DNA of 64,000 nt from Halorientalis salina (lineage in GTDB: Archaea; Halobacteriota; Halobacteria; Halobacteriales; Haloarculaceae). Shown in pieces: positions 1 through 8,706 of the stretch. The notes under the pieces are model-generated. The model saw only the letters and a list, made by a program, of their open reading frames with translations, had not been told where the DNA came from and did not search any database. The stretch is from the NCBI RefSeq assembly GCF_005049285.1, contig NZ_SOSC01000005.1:124001-188000 (forward strand), in the 5' to 3' direction. The stretch's first letter is position 1. Every line of letters starts with the position of its first letter. The position numbers were made by a program, and so were the translations under genes.

Positions 1-74
1 TCCGCCTCGCCCAGCAGTCGCTGCTCGATCAGCTGTTCGATACCGAGTACGAGACCCCGGTAGCCACAGCCTAA
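1..74 (+). CDS. C-terminal end of an unidentified protein (partial)
   Basis: The window opens inside a reading frame whose last 23 residues can be read before a TAA at 72-74; the C-terminus is LFDTEYETPVATA. Nothing in so short a piece identifies the family. It lies 174 bp upstream of a PhaJ/MaoC-like hydratase on the same strand, and such hydratases often neighbour polyhydroxyalkanoate genes in haloarchaea, so a PHA-related protein is possible, but that is only context. The upstream sequence is needed to name it. Confidence 0.5.
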   Translation, partial: RLAQQSLLDQLFDTEYETPVATA

Positions 75-248
75 GGGAGTGATTCGTCCCGCTTCCGCTG
101 TCTGCGGTCCGAGGCGAGCGTATATGTATTGCCCCCGGATCGGCGGGCGGGGTATACACGTACCGGCCAGCCATATCGGTAACAGGACCCTACCGCAGGG
201 TAGCCGGGGCACGGGGCGACACCGCTCGTCCCGACCCCGCATCAACAG

Positions 249-839
249 ATGTTACAGAACACACTCACCGACTCGTCGACACACCTCCGAGCGAGTCTCC
301 TCGAAGCGAACCGCGCACTGCTGGCCGCAACCGGCGTCTCGACCGCGCCAGCCGATGGGACCGACCGGGGACCCGAGAGCGTCGAACCGGCCGCCGATCT
401 CCCTGGCTGGGACGTAACGACCGACATCGCCGACGACGAACGGCTCAGCGTCGGGGACAGTATCGAGTTCGCCAAGACCGTCTCGGACGCGGACGTCAGG
501 CGATTCGCCGCCGCGAGCGGCGACACCAACCCAATCCACTTAGACGAGGACGCCGCGAGCGACACCCGGTTCGGAAACCGCATCGCCCACGGCCTGCTCG
601 TCTCGGGACTCATCAGCGCCGCACTGGCCCGGCTCCCGGGCGGCGTCGTCTACCTCTCGCAGGACCTGGAGTTCCACAACCCGGTGGCCGTCGGCGACCG
701 GGTCAGCGCCGACTGTTCGATCGTCGAATCCCTCGGCGACGACCGCTACCGGCTATCGACGACCATCAGTGACGACGACGGCGTCGTCGTGGACGGCGAG
801 GCAGTGGTACTGGTCGAACGCGACAGCACCGCCGAGTAG
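249..839 (+). CDS. MaoC/PhaJ-type (R)-specific enoyl-CoA hydratase
   Basis: A 196-residue protein of the hot-dog-fold hydratase-2 family, which hydrates trans-2-enoyl-CoA to (R)-3-hydroxyacyl-CoA and can feed PHA synthesis from fatty-acid oxidation. The family motif GDTNPIHLDE is at residues 91-100, giving the catalytic Asp92 and His97, followed by the conserved G-N-R-I-A-H-G-L helix near 109-116. The first 60 residues are an extra Ala-rich, probably helical segment that a second MaoC protein in the window (7285-7740) lacks. A TATA-like AT patch lies near 120, so transcription may start well before the ATG. The PHA link is inference; other acyl-CoA roles are possible. Confidence 0.85.
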   Translation: MLQNTLTDSSTHLRASLLEANRALLAATGVSTAPADGTDRGPESVEPAADLPGWDVTTDIADDERLSVGDSIEFAKTVSDADVRRFAAASGDTNPIHLDEDAASDTRFGNRIAHGLLVSGLISAALARLPGGVVYLSQDLEFHNPVAVGDRVSADCSIVESLGDDRYRLSTTISDDDGVVVDGEAVVLVERDSTAE

Positions 840-865
840 CCACTGAGACGTACGGAGAACCTCCC

Positions 866-1495
866 TTAACGCGAGAGGAACCGCGCCCCGTGTCGCCGTT
901 TCTGTAGCAGGTAGACGACCGCCGCAACGAACCCGAAGAGCCCGCCCGCAGCCAGAAAGAAGCTCGGCTGGCTGATCAGCGTGAACACTAGCATGATCGC
1001 CAGCGGAATATAGTAGGTCCAGCTGGGCGTCCAGGCGGTCGTCTCCGATCCGTCCGCAGCCGCGTCCTCGTTCTTGTCAGTTCCCGAGTTCTCACTGTTT
1101 TCGGCGGCGATGGCGTGGGCGACCCGTTCGTGATAGACGTGCTGGGCAAGGAACACCGGTGACATCCCGGCAACGATGAACGAGAACAGCGGTCGTTGCA
1201 CGACTATGAGCATCGGGATCGCGAGTACAGGAAGCAGCAGTGCCGCGAGCGCGTGTATCTGCCAGGGAATCGCCCGCCAGACGGGCAGCAAGACGGTTAT
1301 CCGCGGGAGCGACGGTAGCGAAACCGACGGCGACTCGACGGTCGCAGTCCCCCCATCGGACGCGGTCGCCGCTGCCGTCGCCGGCGTACAGTCGTGGTCG
1401 TCGGGTAACCGACAGTCCACGCAGAAGGCGTTCCCGCAGTCGTGACAGTCGTATGTGGTATCCATCCCCTCCCCACACTCGGCACAGGTCCCCAT
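866..1495 (-). CDS. AN1-type zinc-finger membrane protein
   Basis: A 209-residue protein with an N-terminal AN1-like treble-clef zinc finger: ligands Cys4, Cys7, Cys17, Cys20, Cys25, Cys28, His34 and Cys36 can all be seen. A short Ser/Ala/Thr linker follows, then two hydrophobic segments at about 77-115, an acidic loop, and two more at about 160-195, with a basic C-terminus. Such finger-plus-membrane proteins are common in haloarchaea and have no known function; the finger is likely cytoplasmic. The minus-strand promoter shows an ATATTATC element about 25 bp before the ATG, consistent with a leaderless transcript. Confidence 0.8.
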   Translation of the reverse strand: MGTCAECGEGMDTTYDCHDCGNAFCVDCRLPDDHDCTPATAAATASDGGTATVESPSVSLPSLPRITVLLPVWRAIPWQIHALAALLLPVLAIPMLIVVQRPLFSFIVAGMSPVFLAQHVYHERVAHAIAAENSENSGTDKNEDAAADGSETTAWTPSWTYYIPLAIMLVFTLISQPSFFLAAGGLFGFVAAVVYLLQKRRHGARFLSR

Positions 1496-1583
1496 ACATC
1501 GTTAAATTCGGATAATATCGTATGAATCTTTCCACCGCTCCTTGAAAAACGTGGTCTCCGTGAGCCGTAGGCGAACGGAGGCT

Positions 1584-1667
1584 CGGAAGACGCGTCGCGT
1601 CTTCCGGTGGCGAAAAAGACGCGAGCGACAGAGTCGCTCGCGTGAACCGCGCGCCTGCGGCGCGCGG
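1584..1667 (-). terminator. Cluster of three perfect hairpins downstream of mptA
   Basis: Three perfect inverted repeats lie in a row: 1584-1606 (arms CGGAAGACGC), 1621-1641 (9-bp arms, 3-nt loop) and 1648-1667 (CCGCGCGCC arms, TGC loop). On the minus strand the middle hairpin is followed by five T residues at 1616-1612, so this is the likely end of the mptA transcript. Termination itself is inferred; haloarchaeal terminators mostly depend on the T tract. Confidence 0.5.
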
Positions 1668-1675
1668 ATGCTGGT

Positions 1676-2608
1676 CTAGTTCTCGCCGTTGACTTCGCCC
1701 TGCAGCGTCGAGAACTCGGCGACTCGCTCGGCGTGGGCGTTGTGCTGGTGGATAGACTCGTCGTTGGACTGTTTCATCGTCACGATGGCGTCCTCGGGGA
1801 GGTCCGGGAACGCGTCGACGACGCCCTCGGCCATCGAGCGCACGCAGTCCTCGACGAACTTGGCGTCCTTGTGTGACTCGTAGGTCATGTGGTCCTCGTC
1901 GGGCCGTTTGGCCAGATTGTAGATGCGCGCGCTCATCGAGTCGCGGGCGACCCGGATGATGTCGTTCAGGTCCGCTTCGGGCGCGCCCTCGCTCTCGATG
2001 GTCAGCGTGGCGTGACCTCGCTGTGAGTGGCCCGGTTGCGGGACCTCTTCGAGGAACTCGTCGATGACCTCGTCCTCGACGTTCAGGCCCCGCAGCGTCT
2101 CCCGAGCGCGGGAGGTGCTCATCCCTTGCGAGCAGGGGCAGACGGTCATCCCGGTGACCCGGGCACCGATCTCCTCGGTGGTCCCGTCCTCGGAGGCCGT
2201 CGCCGAGGCGATGATGTCGGCCGTCGACTGGGTGGGCCGCTCGCTCGCGGGCGTCTGCTCGCGCGTGACGTACTCGGCTTCCATGCGGACTTCGGCTTTC
2301 GTCGTGTAGTCGTGTTTATCGAGGAGTCGCTCGGCGACCTCGCCGCACACGTCCTCGACGCGATAGGCCTCCTCGGCGACGGCGGCTTCGAGCGTCTCGT
2401 CGATGACCTCCATGTTCCGGGACATGTCGGCCCCTTTCCGCCAGGAGGGGAGATCGACGAACACCGAGAAATCCGCCATGAGGACGATAGGGTGGTCGTC
2501 CGCCCGACCGAGTTTGACGAGTTTCTCGACGCCGGTGACACCGACGCGGTTGAGGCCCACGCTCACGTCCGGACTGGACGCCTGGACGTCCGGCAGTTGC
2601 TGACTCAT
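1676..2608 (-). CDS. mptA: GTP cyclohydrolase MptA (FolE2/GCYH-IB family)
   Basis: A 310-residue member of the FolE2/MptA family, which opens and rearranges GTP in the first step of pterin synthesis. In haloarchaea this enzyme is known to feed both folate and the preQ0/archaeosine branch, which fits the archaeosine genes found later in the window. Visible features are the N-terminal G-x-N-R-V-G-V segment, the S-R-N-M-E-V-I signature near residue 63, and the metal-site region [10 protein letters not shown] around 155-165. The ATG at 2608 is chosen over a GTG two codons upstream because family members begin with a short tail before the DVQ-S-S-P-D segment. It is followed by hairpins at 1584-1667. 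Confidence 0.95.
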   Translation of the reverse strand: MSQQLPDVQASSPDVSVGLNRVGVTGVEKLVKLGRADDHPIVLMADFSVFVDLPSWRKGADMSRNMEVIDETLEAAVAEEAYRVEDVCGEVAERLLDKHDYTTKAEVRMEAEYVTREQTPASERPTQSTADIIASATASEDGTTEEIGARVTGMTVCPCSQGMSTSRARETLRGLNVEDEVIDEFLEEVPQPGHSQRGHATLTIESEGAPEADLNDIIRVARDSMSARIYNLAKRPDEDHMTYESHKDAKFVEDCVRSMAEGVVDAFPDLPEDAIVTMKQSNDESIHQHNAHAERVAEFSTLQGEVNGEN

Positions 2609-2702
2609 TAGCACTCTCTTCGGGCCGAGCGACCGTTAGTGCTTTCGAAAAGAGATTTTCTCGTGTCGCCAGTTTTCGTTCGTGCTCGCCGAGACGACCC
2701 GA

Positions 2703-4472
2703 CTACGAGAGTTCGGCTTCCTCGGTGTCCATCTCGCCCTCGACACCCGCATCGTCGGTCGGCGGTTCGGCCTCGGGCAGTCTGATCGTCACCACACTGC
2801 CCCGGGGTTCGTTCTCGTCGATGGCGATGGTCCCGCCGGACTCGGTGACGATCCAGTTGATGATCCAGAGTCCGAGGCCGCTGACGTGGTCGAGTTGGGT
2901 TTCCCGGCCGCGCAACAGCACTTCGCGTTCGTCCTCGTGGATGCCGGGGCCGTTGTCGACGATCACGATCGCCACGTCGCCGCCGTCGGTCCGCCGGACC
3001 GACACCGACACCTCGATCAGCGGGTCCGGGTTGTCGTTGTGTTCGATGGCGTTTTCCAGCGCGTTCCGGATCGCCGAGTCGACGAGTTCGATCGCGGAGA
3101 CGTACATCGACTCGGGGAGGTCCGTCTCGATGGAGAGGTCAGGGCGTTCGTCCTCGATGTCGGCGACGACCTCGCGGACGGCCGCTGCCACGTCGACCGG
3201 ACAGGGATCGACGTTCTCCCCGTCGAGAGCCTGCTCTATCTCGCGGACCTTCGCACTCAGGTCCACCATCCCGGAGACGTGTTTCTGGATGGCCTGCACC
3301 CACTCGGCGTCCGGGTGGTTCTGCATCCCCAACTCGGCGTAGCCGAGGATGACGTTCGCCTCGTTGCGCAGGTCGTGACGGAGCGCTCGGTTGAGTACGT
3401 CCAATCGCTGTTCGCGCTGGCGGCGCTCGGTCACGTCCCGCAGGCTGACGAGCGTCCCCGTCAGGAGCCCGGCCCCGCGACGGAGCTGCGTGATCCGAAC
3501 GTCGTAGTGGCGAAGCGTCCCGTTCTGTCGCAGCGCGACCTCCGTCCGCGTGTCCCCCGTGTGCAACTCGTCGGTGGCCGGGGTCCCCAGCGCGTCGGCG
3601 AGATCCGGAACGACTGCGTCGAGCGGTTCCCCGAGGAGGTCAGCCTCCGTTTCACCGGTGAGCTGGCGAGCGCGTTCGTTGAAATCCGACACGTGGCCCC
3701 GGTCGTCGAGGACGAACACCGCCTCGATGAGGTTGTCCATGAGTTCGTCACGGGCGACCTCGCGTGCCACGGGGACGAGTTCGAGCAGTTTGTGGCGGTA
3801 GACGGCGACGAGGAACGTCACCGAGGTCACCGAGAAAGCGATCGGCGTCGGGTCGAACGGGACCGTCAGGAACCCGGACAGGTACACCGCGTTGCTCACC
3901 CACGGTGTGAATACCCCCACGAGAACCGCGACGGTCTGGCTCCGATAGACAGTGGTCGAGACCAGCAGCATCCGGACGAGAAGGTACGTCGCGACTACGA
4001 TCAGGAGATACGAGTAGGCGCTGTGAACCCAGAACCAGGGACCGTACTGGATGGAGAGCGAAGCGATGCCGCCGGTCTCAACGAGCGTCCGCCGGGTCCA
4101 CATCAACCCGTGGATCGAGTTCGTCCAGACCACGACGAGCGTGATCGCCGGCATCACGAGCAGCGGCACCGGCCCGTAGCGGGTCAGTCCCACGTCGTGG
4201 CTGGTGTATTCGACAGCGAAGTAGAGCAACGCGACCGGGAGGACGACGATACCGAAAAACATCGTGTTACCGAACAGGCGTAATCCGGACGGGTCGGTCC
4301 GGGCGACGCTGATCGCAGCCCCGCCCGCCCAGATGGCCGTGGCTACCGAGAGTACGGACAGCGGTACCGCACCCGGCGTGTCACGGTGCCGGGACGAGAG
4401 CGCGCCGACTGCCAACATCAGTACTGTCACAGCGGCAAACAGCCCCGTGAGCGGCGTCTGTTCCCATCCCAT
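2703..4472 (-). CDS. Sensor histidine kinase with 7TM input and PAS domain
   Basis: A 589-residue membrane kinase. Seven hydrophobic segments fill residues 1-225 (HisK_7TM type), a PAS domain covers about 243-350, and the HisKA helix contains NRALRHDLRN with phospho-acceptor His366. The HATPase domain shows the N box (N470 and N474), DNGPG at 506-510 and GLGL at 532-535, so it looks catalytically complete. The C-terminal 20 residues are acidic. The stop of the kinase is far from other genes, but its start lies 15 bp downstream of the HalX regulator on the same strand, so the two are probably one operon and a cognate pair. The stimulus is unknown. Confidence 0.93.
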   Translation of the reverse strand: MGWEQTPLTGLFAAVTVLMLAVGALSSRHRDTPGAVPLSVLSVATAIWAGGAAISVARTDPSGLRLFGNTMFFGIVVLPVALLYFAVEYTSHDVGLTRYGPVPLLVMPAITLVVVWTNSIHGLMWTRRTLVETGGIASLSIQYGPWFWVHSAYSYLLIVVATYLLVRMLLVSTTVYRSQTVAVLVGVFTPWVSNAVYLSGFLTVPFDPTPIAFSVTSVTFLVAVYRHKLLELVPVAREVARDELMDNLIEAVFVLDDRGHVSDFNERARQLTGETEADLLGEPLDAVVPDLADALGTPATDELHTGDTRTEVALRQNGTLRHYDVRITQLRRGAGLLTGTLVSLRDVTERRQREQRLDVLNRALRHDLRNEANVILGYAELGMQNHPDAEWVQAIQKHVSGMVDLSAKVREIEQALDGENVDPCPVDVAAAVREVVADIEDERPDLSIETDLPESMYVSAIELVDSAIRNALENAIEHNDNPDPLIEVSVSVRRTDGGDVAIVIVDNGPGIHEDEREVLLRGRETQLDHVSGLGLWIINWIVTESGGTIAIDENEPRGSVVTIRLPEAEPPTDDAGVEGEMDTEEAELS

Positions 4473-4487
4473 GTGAGCCAGCGACGA

Positions 4488-5075
4488 CTATGACGTCGAA
4501 TCGAGGGAGTCGAAGTCGGGTTCCGGCATCCGGAACAGCGCCCCGAACTCCCCCTCGTCCAGATCCATCACGGCGTCGTCGAGTTCCGCCTCTAATTCGT
4601 CGATCTGTTCGGTCAGCGCCTGGTACTCCTCGTTGGTTTCGAGCGCCGACTGGCTCTTCGAGGTCTGCAGTGCGGCCCGTTTCGAGACCAGCGAAAAGTA
4701 CTCCTGGAACGTGTCGTCGTACGACGTGTAGGTGAGCAGCCGATCCACCGTCTCGTAGAGGTCGTCCCGAGACACCGGCTTGACGACGTAATCGTCGAAC
4801 CCCATGTCCAGAATGTCGAAGTCGGGGTCGACCGCCGTTACCATCGCGACCCGACAGTCGTACCCTTCGTCCCGAATGTGTTCGAGGACCTCGTCGCCGG
4901 ACATCCCCGGCATCCGTCGGTCCAGCAGGACGGCATCGACATCCTCGTCCAGCGTCTCGACCGCTTCCGACCCGTCGTAGGCCGTCCGGACGTCGTATTC
5001 GTCCTGAAGGTGGGCCGCATACACGTCCGTGACCGCAGATTCGTCGTCGACGATGAGGATTGTTGTTTCGCCCAA
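4488..5075 (-). CDS. Response regulator with receiver and HalX domains
   Basis: A 195-residue regulator with no DNA-binding domain. The receiver (residues 1-125) has the acidic pair DDE after ILIV, the phospho-acceptor Asp in LLDRRMPG, and the Lys in VVKPVSRDD. The HalX domain, a helical output domain typical of haloarchaea, follows to about 180. The start is a TTG at 5075; no in-frame ATG or GTG precedes the conserved TILIVDD, so TTG is the best choice. It lies directly upstream of the 7TM kinase gene and next to a paralogous HalX regulator, giving a kinase with two candidate partners. Confidence 0.9.
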   Translation of the reverse strand: MGETTILIVDDESAVTDVYAAHLQDEYDVRTAYDGSEAVETLDEDVDAVLLDRRMPGMSGDEVLEHIRDEGYDCRVAMVTAVDPDFDILDMGFDDYVVKPVSRDDLYETVDRLLTYTSYDDTFQEYFSLVSKRAALQTSKSQSALETNEEYQALTEQIDELEAELDDAVMDLDEGEFGALFRMPEPDFDSLDSTS

Positions 5076-5249
5076 ACCTATCCACTCACGTTAGCAGGTC
5101 GCAAAGAAGGAGCAAAAAGTTTCCGCCCGCTCCTCAAAACTGAAAATCACGCCGGAGGAGCGCGCTTCGAACCGGGAACCGGCGATCCGGGCGACTGTCG
5201 ACAGCTGTCGGTGACAGGACAGGTCACGACCGGATGCCGGCCACGGCGC

Positions 5250-5852
5250 CTAGCGGTCGGCCGGTTCGGGTGACGGGGATCCGGTGCCGTGGAGTTCGCG
5301 GAAGACGGCCTCGAAGTCCTCGTCGTCGAACTGCTCGACCGTCGCGTCGAGTTCCTCGCGAACCTCCGTTCGACGGACGGCCAGATCGGCGAACTCCTCG
5401 CTGGCCTGGAGTTCGGCCGTACTCTTGTTCGCGAGGAGGGTCGCGTACTTCGTACTGAGCGCGTAATAGGCCTGCAGTTTCGACTCGTATTCGGCACAGA
5501 CCAGCAGGCGCTCGATGGTGTCGGTCAGGTCGTCACGGGAGACGGGCTTGATGACGTAGTCGTCGAAGGGCATGTCGATGATGTCGAAGTCCGGGTCGAC
5601 GGCCGTCACCATCGCCACCCGACACTCCATCCCCATCTCGCGGATCTCCTCGAGCACGTCGTCGCCCGACACGCCCGGCATCCGCCGGTCGAGCAACACC
5701 ACGTCCACCGAGGGCGTCAGTTTCTCCAGTGCCTCCCCGCCACTGTATGCGGTTTCGACGTGGTACTCGACCGACAACTGGGCCGCATAGGCGTCAGCCA
5801 CGTCGGGTTCGTCGTCCACCACCAGTACGGTGGGGAGGTCACCGGAACTCAT
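5250..5852 (-). CDS. Second HalX response regulator (paralogue)
   Basis: A 200-residue receiver-HalX protein clearly paralogous to its neighbour at 4488-5075: both share LLDRRMPG with the phospho-acceptor Asp, the long string VTAVDPDFDI, and the K-P-V-S-R-D-D turn. The ATG at 5852 is preferred over a longer frame that would add 58 residues of poor coding character. A 174-bp gap without a gene separates the two regulators, so they may have separate promoters. The HalX tail diverges more than the receiver, suggesting a shared kinase but different outputs; this is inference. Confidence 0.9.
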   Translation of the reverse strand: MSSGDLPTVLVVDDEPDVADAYAAQLSVEYHVETAYSGGEALEKLTPSVDVVLLDRRMPGVSGDDVLEEIREMGMECRVAMVTAVDPDFDIIDMPFDDYVIKPVSRDDLTDTIERLLVCAEYESKLQAYYALSTKYATLLANKSTAELQASEEFADLAVRRTEVREELDATVEQFDDEDFEAVFRELHGTGSPSPEPADR

Positions 5853-6022
5853 CAGGCTAATTTTATTCCACAACGGAAGCATAAGGGTTCCGGGTGTTTC
5901 GAGCCGGGAAATCACCCCACCGAAACGCTCATCCTGCCGATCACCGCCCTCCCCCAACGACCGCGCCCAACAGTTCGAATGAGAGACGGTATTTTTGCGA
6001 TTCCTGGATGCGGTCCGAGAGG

Positions 6023-7060
6023 TCACTCCGTGACGATGTCGTCGTATCGCGCCCCGGTCTGTTTCAGCGTCTCAGTGGAGTAGAGGCGCTCGTGGTCACA
6101 GGGGAGATACTCGGCCGTGAGCTCGTCGATCTTCGCGTCGACGGCCGCCGATTCGCGACCGTGAATCATCGTAAAGAGGTTGTACGGCCAGTCCTGCTCG
6201 GGCCGGCGCGGACGATGGTAACACAGTGTTACGTACGGCAGCGACCCCACCGTCTCACCCCACTCGTCCAAGTTCTCGTCGGGCACGTCCCACACGACCA
6301 TACAGTTGCTGTCGAAGCCGGTCGCGACGTGGTTGACGACGCAGCCGATGCGTTTGATACAGCCGTCCGAGCACAGCCCGTCGATCGAAGCGAGCACGTC
6401 AGTCACGTCGGCGTCGACTGCCGCGGCGATGTCCCGATAGGGCGTCGCCGACAGCGGGAACCCGTCCTGTATTTCCAGGAGCACTCGGCGGTCGAGCGCC
6501 GAGAGGTCGGCCGCGGCGTCCTCGCTGATCCGCGTGGCGGAGGCGTCGGTTTCGGCCAGCGACTCCCGCGCGAACCTGTCGGCGTTGACCACCGGGAACT
6601 CCAGGTCGATGTAGTAGTCGGTCAGCATCGGCAGGACGAGCACGTCGAGGCCGGTTTGGGCCTCGATATCGTCGATGATGCGGTCCCGTGCCTCGTGAGA
6701 GCCGGCGGTCACCACGAACCACATGTTCCACTCGTGGTCGCGGCGGTAGTTGTGGTTGACCTGGCGGTGGTCGTTGATGGTGGCCGCCACTTCGTCGAAC
6801 CGGTCGTCGGGCGCGGAGACGGCAGCGAGCGTCGACGATCCGATGACTGGCGGGTTGAGAACGGCCCCGAACCGGCGGAACACGCCCTGGTCGCGGAGGG
6901 CCTCGACCCGCCGGAGGGCGTCCGTTTCCGTGACGTCCAGGTCGTCGGCGACGGCGCGGAACGGGCGTTCGGCGACCGGAAAGCCGCTCTGGTACCCGTC
7001 GATGAGCGCCGCGTCCACGTCGTCTAGCCCGTCGCGCCAGTCGCCCGACTGGAGACTCAT
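6023..7060 (-). CDS. ahbAB: Siroheme decarboxylase, fused AhbA-AhbB
   Basis: A 345-residue tandem of two Lrp/AsnC-like units. Each unit has a winged-HTH part (residues about 15-65 and 185-235) and a RAM-like part. The first carries HNYRRDHEWNMWFV near 110 and the second CYHRPRRPEQDWPYNLFT near 290, the two halves of the siroheme-decarboxylase active site. In the alternative heme pathway AhbA/AhbB remove acetate side chains of siroheme to give 12,18-didecarboxysiroheme; most organisms have two genes, haloarchaea a fusion. Family annotation often misreads these as transcription regulators. It stands alone here, with a 224-bp divergent promoter region upstream. Confidence 0.9.
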   Translation of the reverse strand: MSLQSGDWRDGLDDVDAALIDGYQSGFPVAERPFRAVADDLDVTETDALRRVEALRDQGVFRRFGAVLNPPVIGSSTLAAVSAPDDRFDEVAATINDHRQVNHNYRRDHEWNMWFVVTAGSHEARDRIIDDIEAQTGLDVLVLPMLTDYYIDLEFPVVNADRFARESLAETDASATRISEDAAADLSALDRRVLLEIQDGFPLSATPYRDIAAAVDADVTDVLASIDGLCSDGCIKRIGCVVNHVATGFDSNCMVVWDVPDENLDEWGETVGSLPYVTLCYHRPRRPEQDWPYNLFTMIHGRESAAVDAKIDELTAEYLPCDHERLYSTETLKQTGARYDDIVTE

Positions 7061-7284
7061 TGCCCGATCCAGGGAGTCGGCGCGTGTAATCCTGTCGTTT
7101 CATACTGCCGGACAGAAATTGTCGCAACCGATGGTTGTCGAGCGGGCAGCAAGCCACGATCTGTCTGCCCGAGCATCGATCCGGTGTTCACGTACTTCTG
7201 TCCGACAGTAGCAGGACGACGGGATGGGTGCGACCGACGCGAAACGGGGGACAACTATTCGTGGCAGCCCCGAGCAGTGGGGGT

Positions 7285-7740
7285 ATGCCCCGGTATTTCG
7301 AGGACATCGAGGTCGGCGAAACGTACGAACACGGCAGTCAGTCGGTCACCAAGGAGGAGATCGTCGAGTTCGCGGAAGAGTTCGACCCGCAACCGTTCCA
7401 CGTCGACGAGGAAGCCGCCGAGGAATCGGCCTTCGGCGGCCTCGCGGCCAGCGGGTGGCACACGGCGGCGATGTGTATGCGCCTGCTCGTCGAGGTGATG
7501 GACGAGGCCGACTGGGCGTCCCAAGGCGCGCGCGGCATCGACGCGCTGCGCTGGATTCGCCCGGTCCGCCCCGGCGATACCCTCTCAGTCGAGGTCGAGG
7601 TCGTCGAGAAACGCGTCGACGAGGACGACCCGACGATCGGACACGTCGACAACGAGCTCACGGGGTACAATCAGGACGGCGACGCGGTCATCTCCTGGGT
7701 CGGCCTGGGGATGATCGAGCGCCGACCCGACGAGGGGTAA
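7285..7740 (+). CDS. MaoC-family dehydratase
   Basis: A compact 151-residue hot-dog-fold protein of the MaoC-like group. The motif FDPQPFHVDEEAAEESAFGG near residues 32-51 carries the active-site Asp and His, followed by G-L-A-A-S-G-W-H. It presumably hydrates or dehydrates an acyl-CoA or enoyl-CoA; the substrate cannot be told. The ATG at 7285 removes a poor 50-residue leader of the longest frame. It is short and lacks the N-terminal extension of the MaoC protein at 249-839. It is divergent from the siroheme decarboxylase and followed by an FNT channel gene 117 bp on. Confidence 0.88.
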   Translation: MPRYFEDIEVGETYEHGSQSVTKEEIVEFAEEFDPQPFHVDEEAAEESAFGGLAASGWHTAAMCMRLLVEVMDEADWASQGARGIDALRWIRPVRPGDTLSVEVEVVEKRVDEDDPTIGHVDNELTGYNQDGDAVISWVGLGMIERRPDEG

Positions 7741-7857
7741 CTCACCGGCGTGTTTCGCGGGTATCCTTTCCACTCGCTTTTCCACTGGCGTCGGGATCAC
7801 AGCGGTAAAGGAAGGGTAATCTACAGGCTTTTGCTCGCGGCGGCCGACGGCGCGTAA

Positions 7858-8646
7858 GTGGCCGTCGCTCCCGACCCGTCCGAGGTGTACGAACGGTCGG
7901 CCGAGGAGGGAAAGCGGCGACTCGACCAGTCGCTGCTCGAACTCGTCGCCACGAGTTTCATCGCCGGGTTCACGATCGTCTTCGGCATCGCCGCGCTCGG
8001 CATCGTCGAGGCGGCCTTCGAACCGCGGTTCGAGAACCTGTCCGGCGTGGCCGGGGCACTCGCGTTCGGGAGCGGGGTCGTGTTCCTCGTCGTCGGCCGG
8101 GCCGAACTGTTCACCGAGAACTTCTTCGACCCGGTCGCGGCCGCCATCGAGAACCCCGACTCGTGGCTCGTCCCGCAGCTCCTGCGGCTGTGGAGCGTCA
8201 CGTTCGTCCTGAACCTCGTCGGTGGTGGCATCCTCGTGTTCGTCATCTCGGTCGAGGGGACGCTCCCACAGGGTGGTGAACACGCGCTGGAGCAGTTCGC
8301 TGTCGAAACCGTCGAGCGGGAGCCGATGACTGGCTTCGCCAAGGCCGTCACCGGTGGCGCGCTCGTGACCCTGCTGTCCTTTCTCCTGGCGGCCGTCAAC
8401 AGCGTCAGGAGCCGCATCACGATCTCCTATTTCGTCGGATTCCTGCTCGCACTCGGCCCCTTCGATCACGTTATCGTCACGATGCTCCACGTCCTCTTCG
8501 GCGTCCTGGTCGGCGCGGCCATCGGCGTGGGGGCGCTAGCCGAAACGACTGCCGTCGTGACCGCTGGCAACATCGTGGGGGGACTCGGCCTGATGACGCT
8601 CTCACACGCGGCCCAGGCGAAAGGAGCCCGCGACGCCGGGGACTGA
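7858..8646 (+). CDS. Formate/nitrite transporter (FNT) family channel
   Basis: A 262-residue integral membrane protein with about six hydrophobic segments (roughly 30-55, 70-90, 110-130, 150-175, 190-215 and 225-250), matching the FNT fold. The signature G-x-x-E-L-F-T-E-N-F-F near residue 83 is typical of the archaeal FNT branch, as is the N-P-D-S-W loop. FNT channels pass small monovalent anions such as formate or nitrite; which one is not shown by the sequence. The start is GTG at 7858, just after a TAA in the same frame. PurU, which releases formate, is encoded elsewhere in the window (32191), but no operon link exists. Confidence 0.85.
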   Translation: MAVAPDPSEVYERSAEEGKRRLDQSLLELVATSFIAGFTIVFGIAALGIVEAAFEPRFENLSGVAGALAFGSGVVFLVVGRAELFTENFFDPVAAAIENPDSWLVPQLLRLWSVTFVLNLVGGGILVFVISVEGTLPQGGEHALEQFAVETVEREPMTGFAKAVTGGALVTLLSFLLAAVNSVRSRITISYFVGFLLALGPFDHVIVTMLHVLFGVLVGAAIGVGALAETTAVVTAGNIVGGLGLMTLSHAAQAKGARDAGD

Positions 8647-8706
8647 TCCCCACTGCGAGTCGCCAGTTTCGCAGGCTATTTCGCGCTGGCGGCCCGAGCA
8701 CCGCGT

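Noticed and set aside
1-74. Calling the partial gene phasin or PhaE
   Set aside because: Only 23 residues are visible and show no diagnostic motif; proximity to a PhaJ-like gene is not enough.
2682-4283. A 533-codon open frame on the plus strand opposite the first histidine kinase
   Set aside because: High-GC haloarchaeal genes produce long antisense frames. The opposite strand encodes a clear kinase with all motifs, while this frame has none.
6023-7060. Naming this gene an Lrp/AsnC transcription regulator
   Set aside because: The two tandem units carry the siroheme decarboxylase motifs (H-N-Y-R-R-D-H-E-W-N-M-W and C-Y-H-R-P-R-R), so the enzyme call is better supported.
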